Assembly (NCBI RefSeq): GCF_011762095.1
Contig: NZ_JAASQO010000013.1
Coordinates: 1 to 64,000, forward strand
DNA length: 64,000 nucleotides
DNA from: Parvibaculum indicum
Lineage (GTDB): Bacteria; Pseudomonadota; Alphaproteobacteria; Parvibaculales; Parvibaculaceae
Direction: 5' to 3'
The translations under genes were made by a program, and so were the position numbers. This document shows positions 8,901 to 17,161 of the stretch, piece after piece. Below the pieces are notes generated by a model. The model was not told the origin of the DNA and searched no databases. It was given only the letters and a program-made list of their open reading frames with translations. The first letter of the stretch is position 1; every line of letters begins with the position of its first letter.

Positions 8901-11004
8901 CGACATTGCGCTCATAGGCGGGATCGAGCGCCGCCGCGGCCTCGGCCGTCACGAGCTTCGACCTGACGGCGCCGGAGAGATAGGCGTCGGCGCTCTGCCA
9001 CGAGCCGTCCGACGGATCGCGGAAGATGGCGCTGCCGAGCTCGGCGATCACGTCCTCGACATCGCGATGCAGCAGCTCCGCGATGTGGTCGGGATCGACA
9101 TGGCCGCGCTCGTTGAGCACGACGGCCAGCGCGTCGACCGCGCTGGTGATGACGGGCGGCGCCGGCGGCGCGATCACGCGCTCGGTGAAGATCGGCCCCG
9201 GCCGCGCGGTGTCGGATTCGAGGTCGTAATCCTCGATCGACGCTACGAGCCAGCAATCGGGATCGTCGAGGAAGGGCTGGAGATTGGGACGGCGATGCGT
9301 CTCGCGGACCTCGCCGGTCTCCTCATCCTCGCTCGTGGAGACGACGGTCGTGTTGATCGGGCCGAAGCTGCGCACGAAATTCGACCAGGCGATCCGCAGC
9401 CTGACCTGCGCGTCCTTCCACGGCCGGTCGAGCTCCTGGCATTTCAGGACCTCGCGCACGGCTTCGCGGATCGGGATGAGCTTGCTGATGATGCGGACGT
9501 GCTTTTCCGGAATCCCGTCGGCGCTGCGGCCCTTGCGGACGGTGACGGCGACGGGACTGCCGTCGAGGACCTGCATCAGGCCGTGACGGGTATCGAGGAG
9601 GTAGCTTCCCTCCCGCGCCGTGAGGCTTCCGGCGCCGGACGCCTGCGCAGAGGGCGCCTCGCCCTCCGCATCGAAGTCGATCGGCTCCGGCTCGCCGTCA
9701 TAGAGGTCATCCGGAAGAGAAGTGATCGCAGCGGCGAGCGCGGATTCGAGATCCGCGCCGGCATTTGGCAGGCAAGTGTAGGTCTCGCCGAAGGGGCCGG
9801 AGGTCAGCGCGTGCGCACCGAGCACCATGTCGGGATGGCGGGCGAACCAGCGATTGACGCGGATGGCGCCGTCGTCCGCGGTCGCGGCGCGCACCTCCTC
9901 GAGATCGAGCCAGGATAAGTCGCCTTCCGCTTCGCCATGCTTGCGCCGGCGGAAGAACAGCACGTCGACAACGACGTCGGTGCCGGCGTCGGCGCGAAAG
10001 CTGCCCTCGGGCAGGCGGATCGCGCCGATGAGATCGGCGTGCTTCGCGATCTCCTCGCGCGCGCCGCTGTCGGCCTTGTCCATCGTGCCGTGCGAAGTGA
10101 CGAAGGCCGCGAGCGCGCCCGGCTTCAACAGCCGGATCGCCTTGACGATGAAATAGTCGTGGAGGCGCAGGCCGAGGGAGCGCAGCGCGCGATCCGAGCT
10201 CACGGTGCGATCGGAGAACGGCGGGTTGCCAACGACAAGATCGAACCGCGCCGGCAGCTCCGTGCGCGCGAAGTCGCCGGCAACGATGCGAGCACGCGGC
10301 TGCAGGAGCCGGGCGATGCGTGCGGTGACGGGATCGAGCTCGACGCCGGTGACGTGGGTGACGTCGCACAGCGCCTCCGGCATGAGCGCCGGAAACAGGC
10401 CGGTGCCGATGCCGGGCTCGAGCGCCCGGCCGCCGCGCCAGCCGAGCCGCTGCACGCCCGCCCAGATGGCGCGGACGATGAACTCCGGCGTGAAATGGGC
10501 ATACTGCGTGCAACGCGCCAGCGAGGCGTAGTCGGCATCGTCGACGGCATCCTGCAGCTCGGCGCCGATCTCGTCCCAGCCTTTCGCAAAGGCCGTCTCG
10601 CCCGGGTGGCGGAAGACGCCATTGGCGAGCTCGGAGGCGCCGAAGCCGGTGAAGCGGATCAGCCGCTCCTGCTCATCGCGCGTGGCGGGCCGTTCATCGG
10701 CCTCGATCTCAGTCGCGAGCCGCACCGCCGCGATGCTGTCGCGGGCGCGCTGTTTCCAGCCCCTCGCCAGGCCGCGGTCGCCGGCGAGATGAAAATTGGC
10801 GCCCCGCTTGCGTGAATCGGATCGAGCGGGCCGCGCCGATGCGGCCGCCGGCGCCGCGGGGGACGGCGTCGACGGCGGCGGATCGTCGTCGGGATCGTCA
10901 TCGCCGGTGATGTCGGCGGCGAAGGCGGTGGCGCCGAGGCCGAGGCCCGACGAAAGCGCGGTGTTTCCGAAGAGGTCGAGGGTGAAAGGGTCGTCCTGCG
11001 CCAT
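5902..11004 (-). CDS. N6-adenine methyltransferase / SNF2-like helicase fusion
   Basis: 1700 residues; the ATG at 11004 has AAGGAC upstream. The N-terminal half holds a class I methyltransferase with SAM motif LEPGIGTGLF (195-204) and catalytic NPPF (260-263), typical of N6-adenine or N-type MTases. The second half is a superfamily 2 helicase: Walker A AHAVGAGKTM (892-901), a variant Walker B DEAQ (1053-1056), and a C-terminal helicase block with GTGVNAQ and QREGRIERQG. A coiled-coil tail (about 1480-1700) follows. Fusions of this type (DarB-like, 'strawberry notch'-like) accompany plasmids and phages and are thought to modify or protect entering DNA. It is transcribed ahead of the ParB-like gene. 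Confidence 0.85.
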   Translation of the reverse strand: MAQDDPFTLDLFGNTALSSGLGLGATAFAADITGDDDPDDDPPPSTPSPAAPAAASARPARSDSRKRGANFHLAGDRGLARGWKQRARDSIAAVRLATEIEADERPATRDEQERLIRFTGFGASELANGVFRHPGETAFAKGWDEIGAELQDAVDDADYASLARCTQYAHFTPEFIVRAIWAGVQRLGWRGGRALEPGIGTGLFPALMPEALCDVTHVTGVELDPVTARIARLLQPRARIVAGDFARTELPARFDLVVGNPPFSDRTVSSDRALRSLGLRLHDYFIVKAIRLLKPGALAAFVTSHGTMDKADSGAREEIAKHADLIGAIRLPEGSFRADAGTDVVVDVLFFRRRKHGEAEGDLSWLDLEEVRAATADDGAIRVNRWFARHPDMVLGAHALTSGPFGETYTCLPNAGADLESALAAAITSLPDDLYDGEPEPIDFDAEGEAPSAQASGAGSLTAREGSYLLDTRHGLMQVLDGSPVAVTVRKGRSADGIPEKHVRIISKLIPIREAVREVLKCQELDRPWKDAQVRLRIAWSNFVRSFGPINTTVVSTSEDEETGEVRETHRRPNLQPFLDDPDCWLVASIEDYDLESDTARPGPIFTERVIAPPAPPVITSAVDALAVVLNERGHVDPDHIAELLHRDVEDVIAELGSAIFRDPSDGSWQSADAYLSGAVRSKLVTAEAAAALDPAYERNVAALRDVQPADLRPSDITARLGAPWIPADDIVAFVKETMGADIKIHHMPELASWTVEARQLGWIAAGTSEWGTERRHAGQLLSDALNSSVPQIFDTIKDGDSERRVLNVVDTEAAKEKLQKIKTAFQTWIWTDPDRTDRLARAYNDRFNNIVPRVFDGSHLKLPGASGAFVLYDHQKRGIWRIIAAGATYLAHAVGAGKTMTMAAAIMEQRRLGLIAKAMLVVPGHCLAQAAREFLALYPNARILVADETNFSKDKRARFLSRAATATWDAIIITHSAFRFIGVPSAFEQQMIQDELELYETLLTKVESDDRVSRKRLERLKEGLKERLESLATRKDDLLTISEIGVDQIIVDEAQEFRKLSFATNMSTLKGVDPNGSQRAWDLYVKSRFIETKNPGRALILASGTPITNTLGEMYSVQRYLGYAALLERGLHEFDAWASTFGDVSTELELQPSGRYKPVTRFATFVNVPELIAMFRSFADVVTADDLRRYVKIPAISTGKRQIMTAKPTPAFKRYQIQLDARIKAIEMRDRPPEPGDDILLSVITDGRHAAIDLRLVDADNDNEADNKLNLMIGNALRIWRETADNAYVRTDGKPYELPGAAQMIFSDLGTISVEKSRGFSAYRWIRDELIRMGVPASEIAFMQDYKKSEAKQRLFGHVRAGKVRFLIGSSDTMGTGVNAQLRLKALHHLDVPWLPSQIAQREGRIERQGNQHDVIDIFAYATEGSLDATMWQNNERKARFIAAALSGDISIRRLEDLGEGQANQFAMAKAIASGDQRLMLKAGLEADIARLERLRAAHIDDQHAVRRQLRDAERDIEFCTRRIAEIGEDIERLTPTSGEAFAATIAGTRHVERKDAGRALMKEILTLVQLQQEGESIIASIGGFDLEYSGERFGRDGYRYSTMLLRTGSEYEIELPVTVTPLGAISRLEHAIDDFEGERERYRQRLADARRRLASYQARDDGDSSFDGELAEKRRQLAEVEEALASDVEGGGEQAAAA

Positions 11005-11174
11005 TGGGAAAGTCCTTCTGCTGGGCGCGCGCGACCGCGCCGCCGCCGCGGAGGGCGGCGGACGGGGCGGCGTTGCGGGATTGACGGGAGGAGCCGGCGC
11101 GACCGGCCGGCTGCGGAAATGCGAAGCCGGGCGCGCGGCCGGGCTGTTCGCAGGTCGAGAGTGACGGCGCGGGG

Positions 11175-11780
11175 CTAAGCCGCGATCGTCTCGGGCAGAT
11201 GCCGGAGCTGAATCGGCAGCTTCGCCGCGATCTCGGCGTCGCTGAGCTCGTCGAGCAGCTTCAGCACGGTGCCGTGCCGGCCGGCACAGACGAGCACGGT
11301 GCGGCGGCCGCGCATGGCGACGGGCCAGCGTTCGCCGGCATAGCCGCGATAGTCGTCATGCGTGCTCGACCAGATATGCTCGAGCCGTTCCTCGCGCGTC
11401 ATGGCGCGGACCGGCCGCGACTCGCGCTCGATGATCGCGGCCTTCATCCGGTCGGGCGACGCGCGGTCGGAGAGATCGCAATAGCCGTGAAACCAGCGCT
11501 GGCGGCCGTCGATGACGAGCGCGAAGAAGATGCTGGTCACGCTGTCCGTCATGAACTCGCGCATCGCGAACATATCGGCGCGCATGAACAGCGGCGGCAG
11601 GATCTCGAGCATGTAGTCATGCTCGGCCTCGGCGATCTCGAACCACTCTCCGGCGAAGAGATGGTCGGCGTCGCCTGCGCCATAGGCGGGATCGGCGCGA
11701 TGGCGGTTGAACATGCGGTACATCTCATGGCGCGTGGCGACGCCCTGGAAGACCTTGCGGATTGTCGGGACGGCGTGCAT
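11175..11780 (-). CDS. DUF1419-like plasmid protein
   Basis: 201 residues; the ATG at 11780 has AAAGGAG 6 nt upstream. The N-terminus (TIRKVFQGVATRHEMYRMF) matches my recollection of DUF1419, a family confined to alphaproteobacterial plasmids and islands. It is cytoplasmic with no membrane segment, and has a Trp/Tyr-rich centre (RWFHGYCDLSDRAS). Function is unknown. It lies 170 bp upstream of the methyltransferase-helicase gene; the spacer has a CCGCCGCC...GGCGGCGG hairpin. Confidence 0.7.
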   Translation of the reverse strand: MHAVPTIRKVFQGVATRHEMYRMFNRHRADPAYGAGDADHLFAGEWFEIAEAEHDYMLEILPPLFMRADMFAMREFMTDSVTSIFFALVIDGRQRWFHGYCDLSDRASPDRMKAAIIERESRPVRAMTREERLEHIWSSTHDDYRGYAGERWPVAMRGRRTVLVCAGRHGTVLKLLDELSDAEIAAKLPIQLRHLPETIAA

Positions 11781-11865
11781 GGCGGCTCCTTTCAGCCTTG
11801 CGGGCCGAAGCGCGAGCGATCGCCTGATCCCTCATCATTTCAGCCCTTCATCACGCCTTCCCGCG

Positions 11866-11946
11866 GGCCGCCTCTCCGGTCCGGCGGGTCAAGGGCCGCG
11901 GCACGCGGGCGAAGCCTCCCTTGACGCGCCGGCCGGGCATGCGGCA
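11866..11946. repeat. 81-bp direct repeat, copy 1
   Basis: Identical over all 81 bases to 13215-13295, same orientation. Internally it has near-perfect arms GGCGGGTCAAGGG and CCCTTGACGCGCC (12 of 13 paired) separated by about 22 nt, so either strand can fold. It lies between the DUF1419-like gene and the frameshifted gene upstream. Confidence 0.9.
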
Positions 11947-11954
11947 TCGCGCCT

Positions 11955-12721
11955 TCATTCCTCTTCTTTCCTCCCTTCCTTTTCCTCCTCCGCGAGACGC
12001 CGCTCGGCATTGCCGATCGCGCCGAGCGCGGCCTTGAACAGCGCCGAGCCTCGTTCTCCGCGAGATCCGTGGCGGCCACGACGGCGAGGCTCGCGGCATG
12101 GATGTCGTCGTCGCTCACCGCATCCGGCGACAGGCGCGTCAGCGCGCTGTCATAAACGATGACCTCGCCGATCATCGTGCGCACCTCGGCTTCGTCGAAA
12201 CGCAGGAGCACATGGCTGCGCGGCGCGGCCGCCGCGGCGGCTTCATCGCGGAACTGCGCGATCATCTCGTCGGTCGCGCAGGATCGGATCGCGTCGGCGG
12301 TGATGAGGGTGGCCATGCCGCCGAATCCGTCCGGACGCATCCGCGAGCAGGTGAAGGCCGACGTCACGACGATTTCCCAGAGCGTTGACGATCGCCGCAC
12401 GATGTCCTGAAAGATCGTCGCCCATGACGTCATGGATAGGTCGAACTCGATATGCGTGTCGGCATCGGCGCTCTCCGCCAGGCGCTCCGCGGCGATGGAG
12501 TCGAGTGCGCTGTCGATGCCGGCCGAGTCCCGATGCGCGGCGCGCAGCTCGGCGGCGTCGACCTCGATGCACTCGGCCGGGCTTTCCTCGGCGAAGAAGT
12601 AGAGCCCGTCGTCATCAGCCTCGGCGCTGAAGATGTTCGAGAGCACGAGGCGCTCGAGCGGCGTCATGGCGATGTTCGGAATCGTCGTCTGCACGACGGT
12701 CGGCACGTAGTAGCTGGCCAT
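11955..12721 (-). pseudogene. Plasmid hypothetical protein, single-base frameshift near its end
   Basis: The ATG at 12721 has AGGAGG 5 nt upstream. The first 225 residues read normally (MASYYVPTVVQTTIPNIAM...). Near 12048-12053 the frame should change: the annotated frame becomes Arg/Ser/Pro-rich and runs into the 81-bp repeat (stop at 11840). The alternative frame reads SALFKAALGAIGNAERRL and ends naturally at TGA 11955-11957 after a KEGRKEEE tail. One missing base explains this. Restored length is about 255 residues. Family unknown; an internal block around LRFDEAEVRTMIGEVIVYD looks well ordered. It is either a real frameshift or a sequencing indel. Confidence 0.75.
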
Positions 12722-12781
12722 GTCGGCCTCCTGAAAATGACAAAGCCCGGCATTGCGGGGATGGTGGATGCCGGCGCCGGA

Positions 12782-13171
12782 TCAGTCCGGATCGCGGGCG
12801 CCGGCGAGGATGGCCTCGGCCTTGGCGATCGCGGACACGGCGCGGGCCTGCCAATAGGCGCGATCCGACGCCTCGGCGCCGCTCAGCACCTTCACCAGGC
12901 CAAGCAGCACCTCGAAGTGATCGGCATTGCGCTGCACGGTCTCGCGATAGTGCGAAGGGACCGGCACGGACGGGCCGCTATAGGCGCTGTCACGGCCTTC
13001 CCAGACGCCGGTGACATAGGTCTCGCCGGCGGTCTCGTAGTCCTGCTTCTCGTTGTCCCAGTCGTCGTCCTCGACGGCGAGCCGGCAGGCCTCGGCGAGG
13101 CTGTCCGCCTCGTAGTTGCGCTGCCGATAGACCGGCAGGCGATAGGTGGTTTCGATCGTGAAGATGGGCAT
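12782..13171 (-). CDS. Small conserved plasmid protein, unknown function
   Basis: 129 residues; the ATG at 13171 has AAGGA upstream. It starts MPIFTIETTYRLPVYRQRNY and alternates strand and helix (SLAEACRLAVEDDDWDNEKQ), giving an acidic single-domain protein without membrane segments. The C-terminal helix is Ala-rich (RAVSAIAKAEAILAGA). No named family is recognised. It is flanked by the frameshifted gene (60 bp downstream) and, upstream, by the spacer that carries repeat copy 2. Confidence 0.7.
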   Translation of the reverse strand: MPIFTIETTYRLPVYRQRNYEADSLAEACRLAVEDDDWDNEKQDYETAGETYVTGVWEGRDSAYSGPSVPVPSHYRETVQRNADHFEVLLGLVKVLSGAEASDRAYWQARAVSAIAKAEAILAGARDPD

Positions 13172-13214
13172 AGGAGTCGTCCTTCCCTTCGGGTGTTGAA
13201 GGCACCCTCGGGGC

Positions 13215-13295
13215 GGCCGCCTCTCCGGTCCGGCGGGTCAAGGGCCGCGGCACGCGGGCGAAGCCTCCCTTGACGCGCCGGCCGGGCATGCGGCA
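13215..13295. repeat. 81-bp direct repeat, copy 2
   Basis: Exact copy of 11866-11946 in the same orientation, 1349 bp away. It is located 44 bp upstream of the start codon of the 12782-13171 gene. A diverged relative with a similar ...GCAGCCTCCCTTGCGCCC arm occurs near 14350-14445. Homologous recombination between the two copies would delete the two genes between them. Confidence 0.9.
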
Positions 13296-13349
13296 GCGAG
13301 CACTCTTTCCCTCTCCATCCTTCTTCGGACTTCTCCCCAGCCCGAGCCG

Positions 13350-14255
13350 TCAGCGCGGCGGGCGCAAGGCCGCCTGCAGGTCCTCGTTCCAGTCGTCGCG
13401 CGACGGCCGCAGCCGGTCGTAGCCGCAGCCGGCTTCCCCGGCGATGGCGCGGATGCGATCGCCGAACACGTCACCCTGCAGGTTGCTATCGGTCGCGGCG
13501 ACGAGCAGCACGCCCGGCCGGGCGGCGAGCGCGCGGATCGCCGCTTCCGTCGCCGGCGACCAGCCGCCGCCGGTGCTGACATAGAGCGAGCCGTGGCGCA
13601 GGCCCTCGATGGCGGCGAGGCTGGTGGCGTCGATCGCCGCCTCGGTGATGCAGACGCGCTTCGGATCGGCGGCGCCGATCCGGAACAGCACCTTCGACCC
13701 GTCCGTCGCGAAGCCGCGCCATTCCGGGCCGCGCTCCTCCCAGCCGGCGACGGCGCCCGACTCGTCGGTATGCGCCGCCCACATGCTGCCGCGCGGTCCC
13801 TCGCGCAGGACGTCCTGATCGACGGCCTCCTGAATGAGGTGATCGGGAATGGCGCGCGTCTCGGCAAGATAGCGCCAGGCCGGCGAGCCGGGGCGCGGTT
13901 TCAGGCGCTCGGCCCAGCGGCGGGCCAGCGGCGCGGTCGGCTTCTTCCGGACCGGACGTTTCCAGGCCGGCTCGGTCGGCGTGAAGCCGACGAGATCGGC
14001 GACCTGCTTCAGCGCGTCAGGAAAGCCGTCCGCGCCGAGATGCTCGGCAAGCGAGAAGATGTCGCCCTTGGCCTCCGACATCGGGTCGAACCAGCCGCGG
14101 CCGTCATGGATGACGATGACGATCTCGCCGTCGCCGCGGCGGTACTTCACCGCTTTGCGGGTGCTCTCCTTCAGATCGACCTTGAATCCGGCCTTCTCCA
14201 GAATGGCCGCGCAGGGCACCTTCCTGCGCAGCTCGTCGATGTCCTTCTTATCCAT
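13350..14255 (-). CDS. DUF3991-like/Toprim domain protein
   Basis: 301 residues from the ATG at 14255; the frame extends further upstream but through GC-rich spacer sequence. The N-terminal part (1-95, GWFDPMSEAKGDIFSLAEHL) resembles the primase-like DUF3991 segment that precedes a Toprim fold. Toprim signature residues are the Glu in CITEAAIDATS (E205) and the acidic pair in ATDSNLQGD (D256, D262). Toprim proteins of this class are found on conjugative elements and are thought to be primase-related DNA-processing factors. The ribosome-binding site is weak (AGGGTC). It lies upstream of the smaller module genes and downstream of a 58-residue ORF. Confidence 0.8.
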   Translation of the reverse strand: MDKKDIDELRRKVPCAAILEKAGFKVDLKESTRKAVKYRRGDGEIVIVIHDGRGWFDPMSEAKGDIFSLAEHLGADGFPDALKQVADLVGFTPTEPAWKRPVRKKPTAPLARRWAERLKPRPGSPAWRYLAETRAIPDHLIQEAVDQDVLREGPRGSMWAAHTDESGAVAGWEERGPEWRGFATDGSKVLFRIGAADPKRVCITEAAIDATSLAAIEGLRHGSLYVSTGGGWSPATEAAIRALAARPGVLLVAATDSNLQGDVFGDRIRAIAGEAGCGYDRLRPSRDDWNEDLQAALRPPR

Positions 14256-14471
14256 GACCCTATGCCGAACCCGCCATGCCGGCGATGTCCAGCCCTTTCC
14301 TCGGTTGGCTTCGCTTTTCCCGCCATGCGCGGGACCACGCCGACCGGCCGCGAAGCCTGCCGGGGGCAAGGGCGCGATGACAAGCCGTCGGAATTGCCGG
14401 GGCATCGCCGCGGCGCAGCCTCCCTTGCGCCCGGCAAGGCGCAAGCGGCAGCAGGGGCGCTGACGCCCGGC

Positions 14472-14648
14472 TCAATGAGCCGGACGCCACGGATCGTATT
14501 CGTGGACGATGCTGTCCTCGTCGCCGTCATATTCGCTGGCGACCATGACGCCGAAGGCGTCGTCGGACTGGAAGAGAACGACCGGCACCATCAGGGTGCG
14601 GGCGAGATCCCAGGCGTGGTTCTGGGCGAGATCGAGATTGTGCGACAT
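14472..14648 (-). CDS. 58-residue acidic protein
   Basis: Short gene with ATG at 14648 preceded by AGGAG at 7 nt, and TGA at 14472-14474. The product starts MSHNLDLAQNHAWDLARTLM, has a short hydrophobic strand (VPVVLFQ) and ends in an acidic, aromatic tail (DGDEDSIVHEYDPWRPAH). The order and residue use are protein-like, and the ribosome-binding site is good. It is the first gene of the minus-strand module, next to the 430-bp divergent spacer. Function unknown. Confidence 0.6.
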   Translation of the reverse strand: MSHNLDLAQNHAWDLARTLMVPVVLFQSDDAFGVMVASEYDGDEDSIVHEYDPWRPAH

Positions 14649-15078
14649 GCGAGGCTCCTGTCTTCGGGAGCGGGACCGTCCCGCTCGACAGGCGTCCGAA
14701 GTGTCCGTGAGCGGCCGCGATCACCTCGAAGGCGCAGCCGGAGACGGTCGCACGCTTGCGTAGCGAACCCCTCGTGGGTTGATCGTGGAAGGCCGGTCCC
14801 GGATCAAGGGAAAGCCCATTTGAGAGCGGGCATGTCCCCTCGCCGGATGACACCTCAGCCACGCACAGGCGAGCGCCTCGCCTGCCACGGCCCGGCCCCA
14901 CCCGGCCGACCACCTCTTCCGGCCGACCAGCTCCGAGACCATCGACAGCGGGGTGGCGTCATGACCATCCCGGACCCGGCATATCCGCCGGGGTGCGATC
15001 CGCGCGCTTCGACCTCATGCAGGTCGACGCTCGGCGCAAAGGACCGGCGATGCTTTCGCCTTAGAGAGGAGGACGCCC
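14649..15078. other. 430-bp divergent intergenic region
   Basis: Separates the minus-strand module from the plus-strand DUF736 gene, so it should carry promoters for both directions. I see a hairpin at about 14668-14692 (GGGAGCGGGAC...GTCCCGCTC) just upstream of the 58-residue gene. No hexamer pair close to consensus could be chosen. Apparent open frames on either strand are GC-driven and lack ribosome-binding sites. Confidence 0.4.
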
Positions 15079-15404
15079 ATGCCCGCAATCGGCTACGTCA
15101 ACAAACTCGACGATGGCTCCTATCGCGGCACGCTGTGGACGCTCTCGATCTCGGCGGCGCTGAAGATTATGCCGAACAAAGAGAAGAAGCCGGACAGCGA
15201 TCAACCGGATTTTCGGGTCTATGCCAACGGCGCGGAAATCGGCGACGCGTGGATTCGCCAGGGCAAGGAGACCGGCGCCGATTATGTTTCGTCTCGATCT
15301 CGGCGCCCGAGTTCGGTCCGCGCAAGCTGTTCGCCAATCTCGGCCGCGCGGCGGGGTCGGAGAGCGACGACGAGTTCGCGGTGATCTGGAACCCGACCGA
15401 ATAG
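15079..15404 (+). pseudogene. DUF736 family protein, frameshifted
   Basis: The ATG at 15079 has GGAGG 6 nt upstream. The first frame reads MPAIGYVNKLDDGSYRGTLW to ...GADYVS, the typical DUF736 start. At 15289-15292 the frame must shift by one base; the second frame gives VSISAPEFGPRKLFANLGRA and ends IWNPTE at 15404, the typical DUF736 end. A single lost G (TCGGTC to TCGTC) would restore a protein of about 108 residues, the normal family length. DUF736 proteins are small, common on alphaproteobacterial plasmids, and of unknown function. Confidence 0.85.
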
Positions 15405-15572
15405 CACATACCCCGCGATCGTCTCCCGCTCCTTGCCCGCATAGCCGCGTCAGCGACGAAAGCCCGAAGGGTGAAGACCCGCGCAAGAGGGGCTTCAGCA
15501 CAAGCCGCCGGCGCGGTCCCGCAGGGAGACGCCATCTCGTCTGAACGGCGATGAGCCCCTACATTGGGGCCC

Positions 15573-16163
15573 ATGTGCAACAATTACGAGCAGCATGTCC
15601 GCTGGCAGGAATACTGCAAGATGATGCAGAACCTGGAGCTGGGCATCCCGACGCAGCAGACTGAGCTCGATCTCCCGGAAGCCGACGACATCAAGATCAA
15701 CGATCGCGGCCCGGTGATGCGCATTGCCGACAATCATGTCGAGCTCGCCTCGATGAATTTCAGCTTCCCGCCGTCAGGCCGCGGCGGTCCCGTATTCAAT
15801 TTCCGGTCGGAGGGACGGCGCTTCGACAACAGCAACCGCTGCATCATCCCGAGCAGCGCCTTCTTCGAGTTCGTCGGCAAGAAATATCCGAAAGCGAAAT
15901 ATCGCTTCGCGCTGAAGGGCTCGCCGATCACGGCGATCGCCGGCCTCTGGCGCGAAGGCCAGGGCAACCATCCGCCGAGTTTCACCATGCTTACGACGTC
16001 GCCCGGCGAGGACATCGCGCCCTATCACAATCGGCAGGTCGTAATCCTGGCACCGAGCGATTGGAGTGCTTGGCTCTATCTGACGAAACCTGAAAGCGAG
16101 TTGCTGAGGCCGCTACCGAAGGGTTCCCTCGGTGTCGAGTTGGTACGGAGCGGATCGGATTAA
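15573..16163 (+). CDS. SRAP (YedK/HMCES-like) protein
   Basis: 196 residues. I start at ATG 15573 rather than the upstream TTG, because the family requires Cys at position 2 after Met removal. The product begins M-C-N-N-Y-E. SRAP catalytic residues are present: Cys2, Asn76 (FNFRSE), Glu99 (SSAFFEF) and His152 (APYHNRQVVIL). These proteins form a thiazolidine crosslink with abasic sites in single-stranded DNA and shield them from cleavage. Single-stranded plasmid transfer and error-prone repair (imuAB-dnaE2 is on this plasmid) both give such a protein a plausible role. The family is more divergent than chromosomal YedK but looks intact. Confidence 0.9.
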   Translation: MCNNYEQHVRWQEYCKMMQNLELGIPTQQTELDLPEADDIKINDRGPVMRIADNHVELASMNFSFPPSGRGGPVFNFRSEGRRFDNSNRCIIPSSAFFEFVGKKYPKAKYRFALKGSPITAIAGLWREGQGNHPPSFTMLTTSPGEDIAPYHNRQVVILAPSDWSAWLYLTKPESELLRPLPKGSLGVELVRSGSD

Positions 16164-16233
16164 GCGCAGAAACATAGGCCTTTGTTACAAAGTCGAATGC
16201 AATGTGATGGCAGTGAAGTTCACGGGGTGCGGG

Positions 16234-17079
16234 ATGGGAGATGCGAAGCGAAAGAAGATGCTGGGTGCTTCAGTTGTGCGGCGAAACGAACTGTCGCGCC
16301 GTTTCGAGCAGCTCGGCATCGACATATCGACTCCTGGTTTCTACGACGATCCCGGATTCTTGACGGAGGAGCGCCGGGATCGGCGTTTTCTTGAGGCCTA
16401 TGCCGAGTGGGTCATACATCGCGAGCGGTTGCCCGAATACGACGCGCATGTCCGAGACGTCCTGGGGAAGCTCGCTCCAATCATCTCGGCGCGAATGGAT
16501 CGCCATCAGTGGTTCGGCTCCTGCATCGCCGTAACCGGGATGCTGACGAGGATGCTGGATCGTCTGGGGGTCTGGAATACCGTGATGCGAGGCTCCGTTG
16601 CGATAAAGACGGTCGACGGAGCGTCTCGGCATTTCGCAATCGTCGACGAGGACGAGGGTCGGGGCTTTGAGACGGGACACTACTGGTTGATCGCTCCGCC
16701 TTTCGATATCGTTGATCTGACGCTCTATCATCAGCGTTGGCGCGCAGGAGATGAAGCGTTCCAGGCGCTCGCACCGAAGGTCGTGCTTGCAGAGCGAACG
16801 GAGGTCGTCAAAGCCCGCGCTGACGATGTTATTGCACCCGCGCTGCTTCGATCGGGAACGGACGCGGAAATGCACCGGGCGTTGTCCGACCAGAAGCGCT
16901 TTGGCGCGATTTTCCCGGCTCGCAAGGTTGGCCTGGGTGGGCTGGAGCTGCGATATGTCGCTTCGGGATCGACGGCCCCCGACGTCCCCCTCGAGCGCGT
17001 GAATCTCGAAGCGAGAGCCGGCGTCCCCGCGATTCAGATTTGGAATGAGGATGTCGCCCCAGCTTTTGGGATTCGCTAG
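16234..17079 (+). CDS. Candidate transglutaminase/papain-fold hydrolase, otherwise unknown
   Basis: 281 residues from ATG 16234 (MGDAKRKKM); earlier in-frame starts at 16207 and upstream have no better ribosome-binding site. I recognise no family, but the order Cys97 at a helix start (WFGSCIAVTGML), His149 in a strand (GHYWLIAPP) and Asp161 shortly after (DIVDLTL) is the arrangement of transglutaminase-like cysteine hydrolases. No signal peptide is present, so it would act in the cytoplasm. It follows the SRAP gene by 70 bp on the same strand, and codon use appears less GC-biased than in the module upstream. Confidence 0.6.
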   Translation: MGDAKRKKMLGASVVRRNELSRRFEQLGIDISTPGFYDDPGFLTEERRDRRFLEAYAEWVIHRERLPEYDAHVRDVLGKLAPIISARMDRHQWFGSCIAVTGMLTRMLDRLGVWNTVMRGSVAIKTVDGASRHFAIVDEDEGRGFETGHYWLIAPPFDIVDLTLYHQRWRAGDEAFQALAPKVVLAERTEVVKARADDVIAPALLRSGTDAEMHRALSDQKRFGAIFPARKVGLGGLELRYVASGSTAPDVPLERVNLEARAGVPAIQIWNEDVAPAFGIR

Positions 17080-17161
17080 CGGCGGCGGCGCTGTCAGAAA
17101 TATTCCTCGACCTTCACGTTGATCTCAATTCGGCCAACAACTTCGCCGCCAACGCGCGTCG

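Noticed and set aside
3889-9918. 2009-residue plus-strand open frame
   Set aside because: It is antisense to the ParB-like gene and the methyltransferase-helicase gene, both of which have domains and ribosome-binding sites. Long antisense frames are expected at this GC content.
13593-15404. 603-residue plus-strand frame ending in DUF736-like sequence
   Set aside because: Only the last 40 codons are coding (second half of the frameshifted DUF736 gene). The rest is antisense to the Toprim gene and intergenic DNA.
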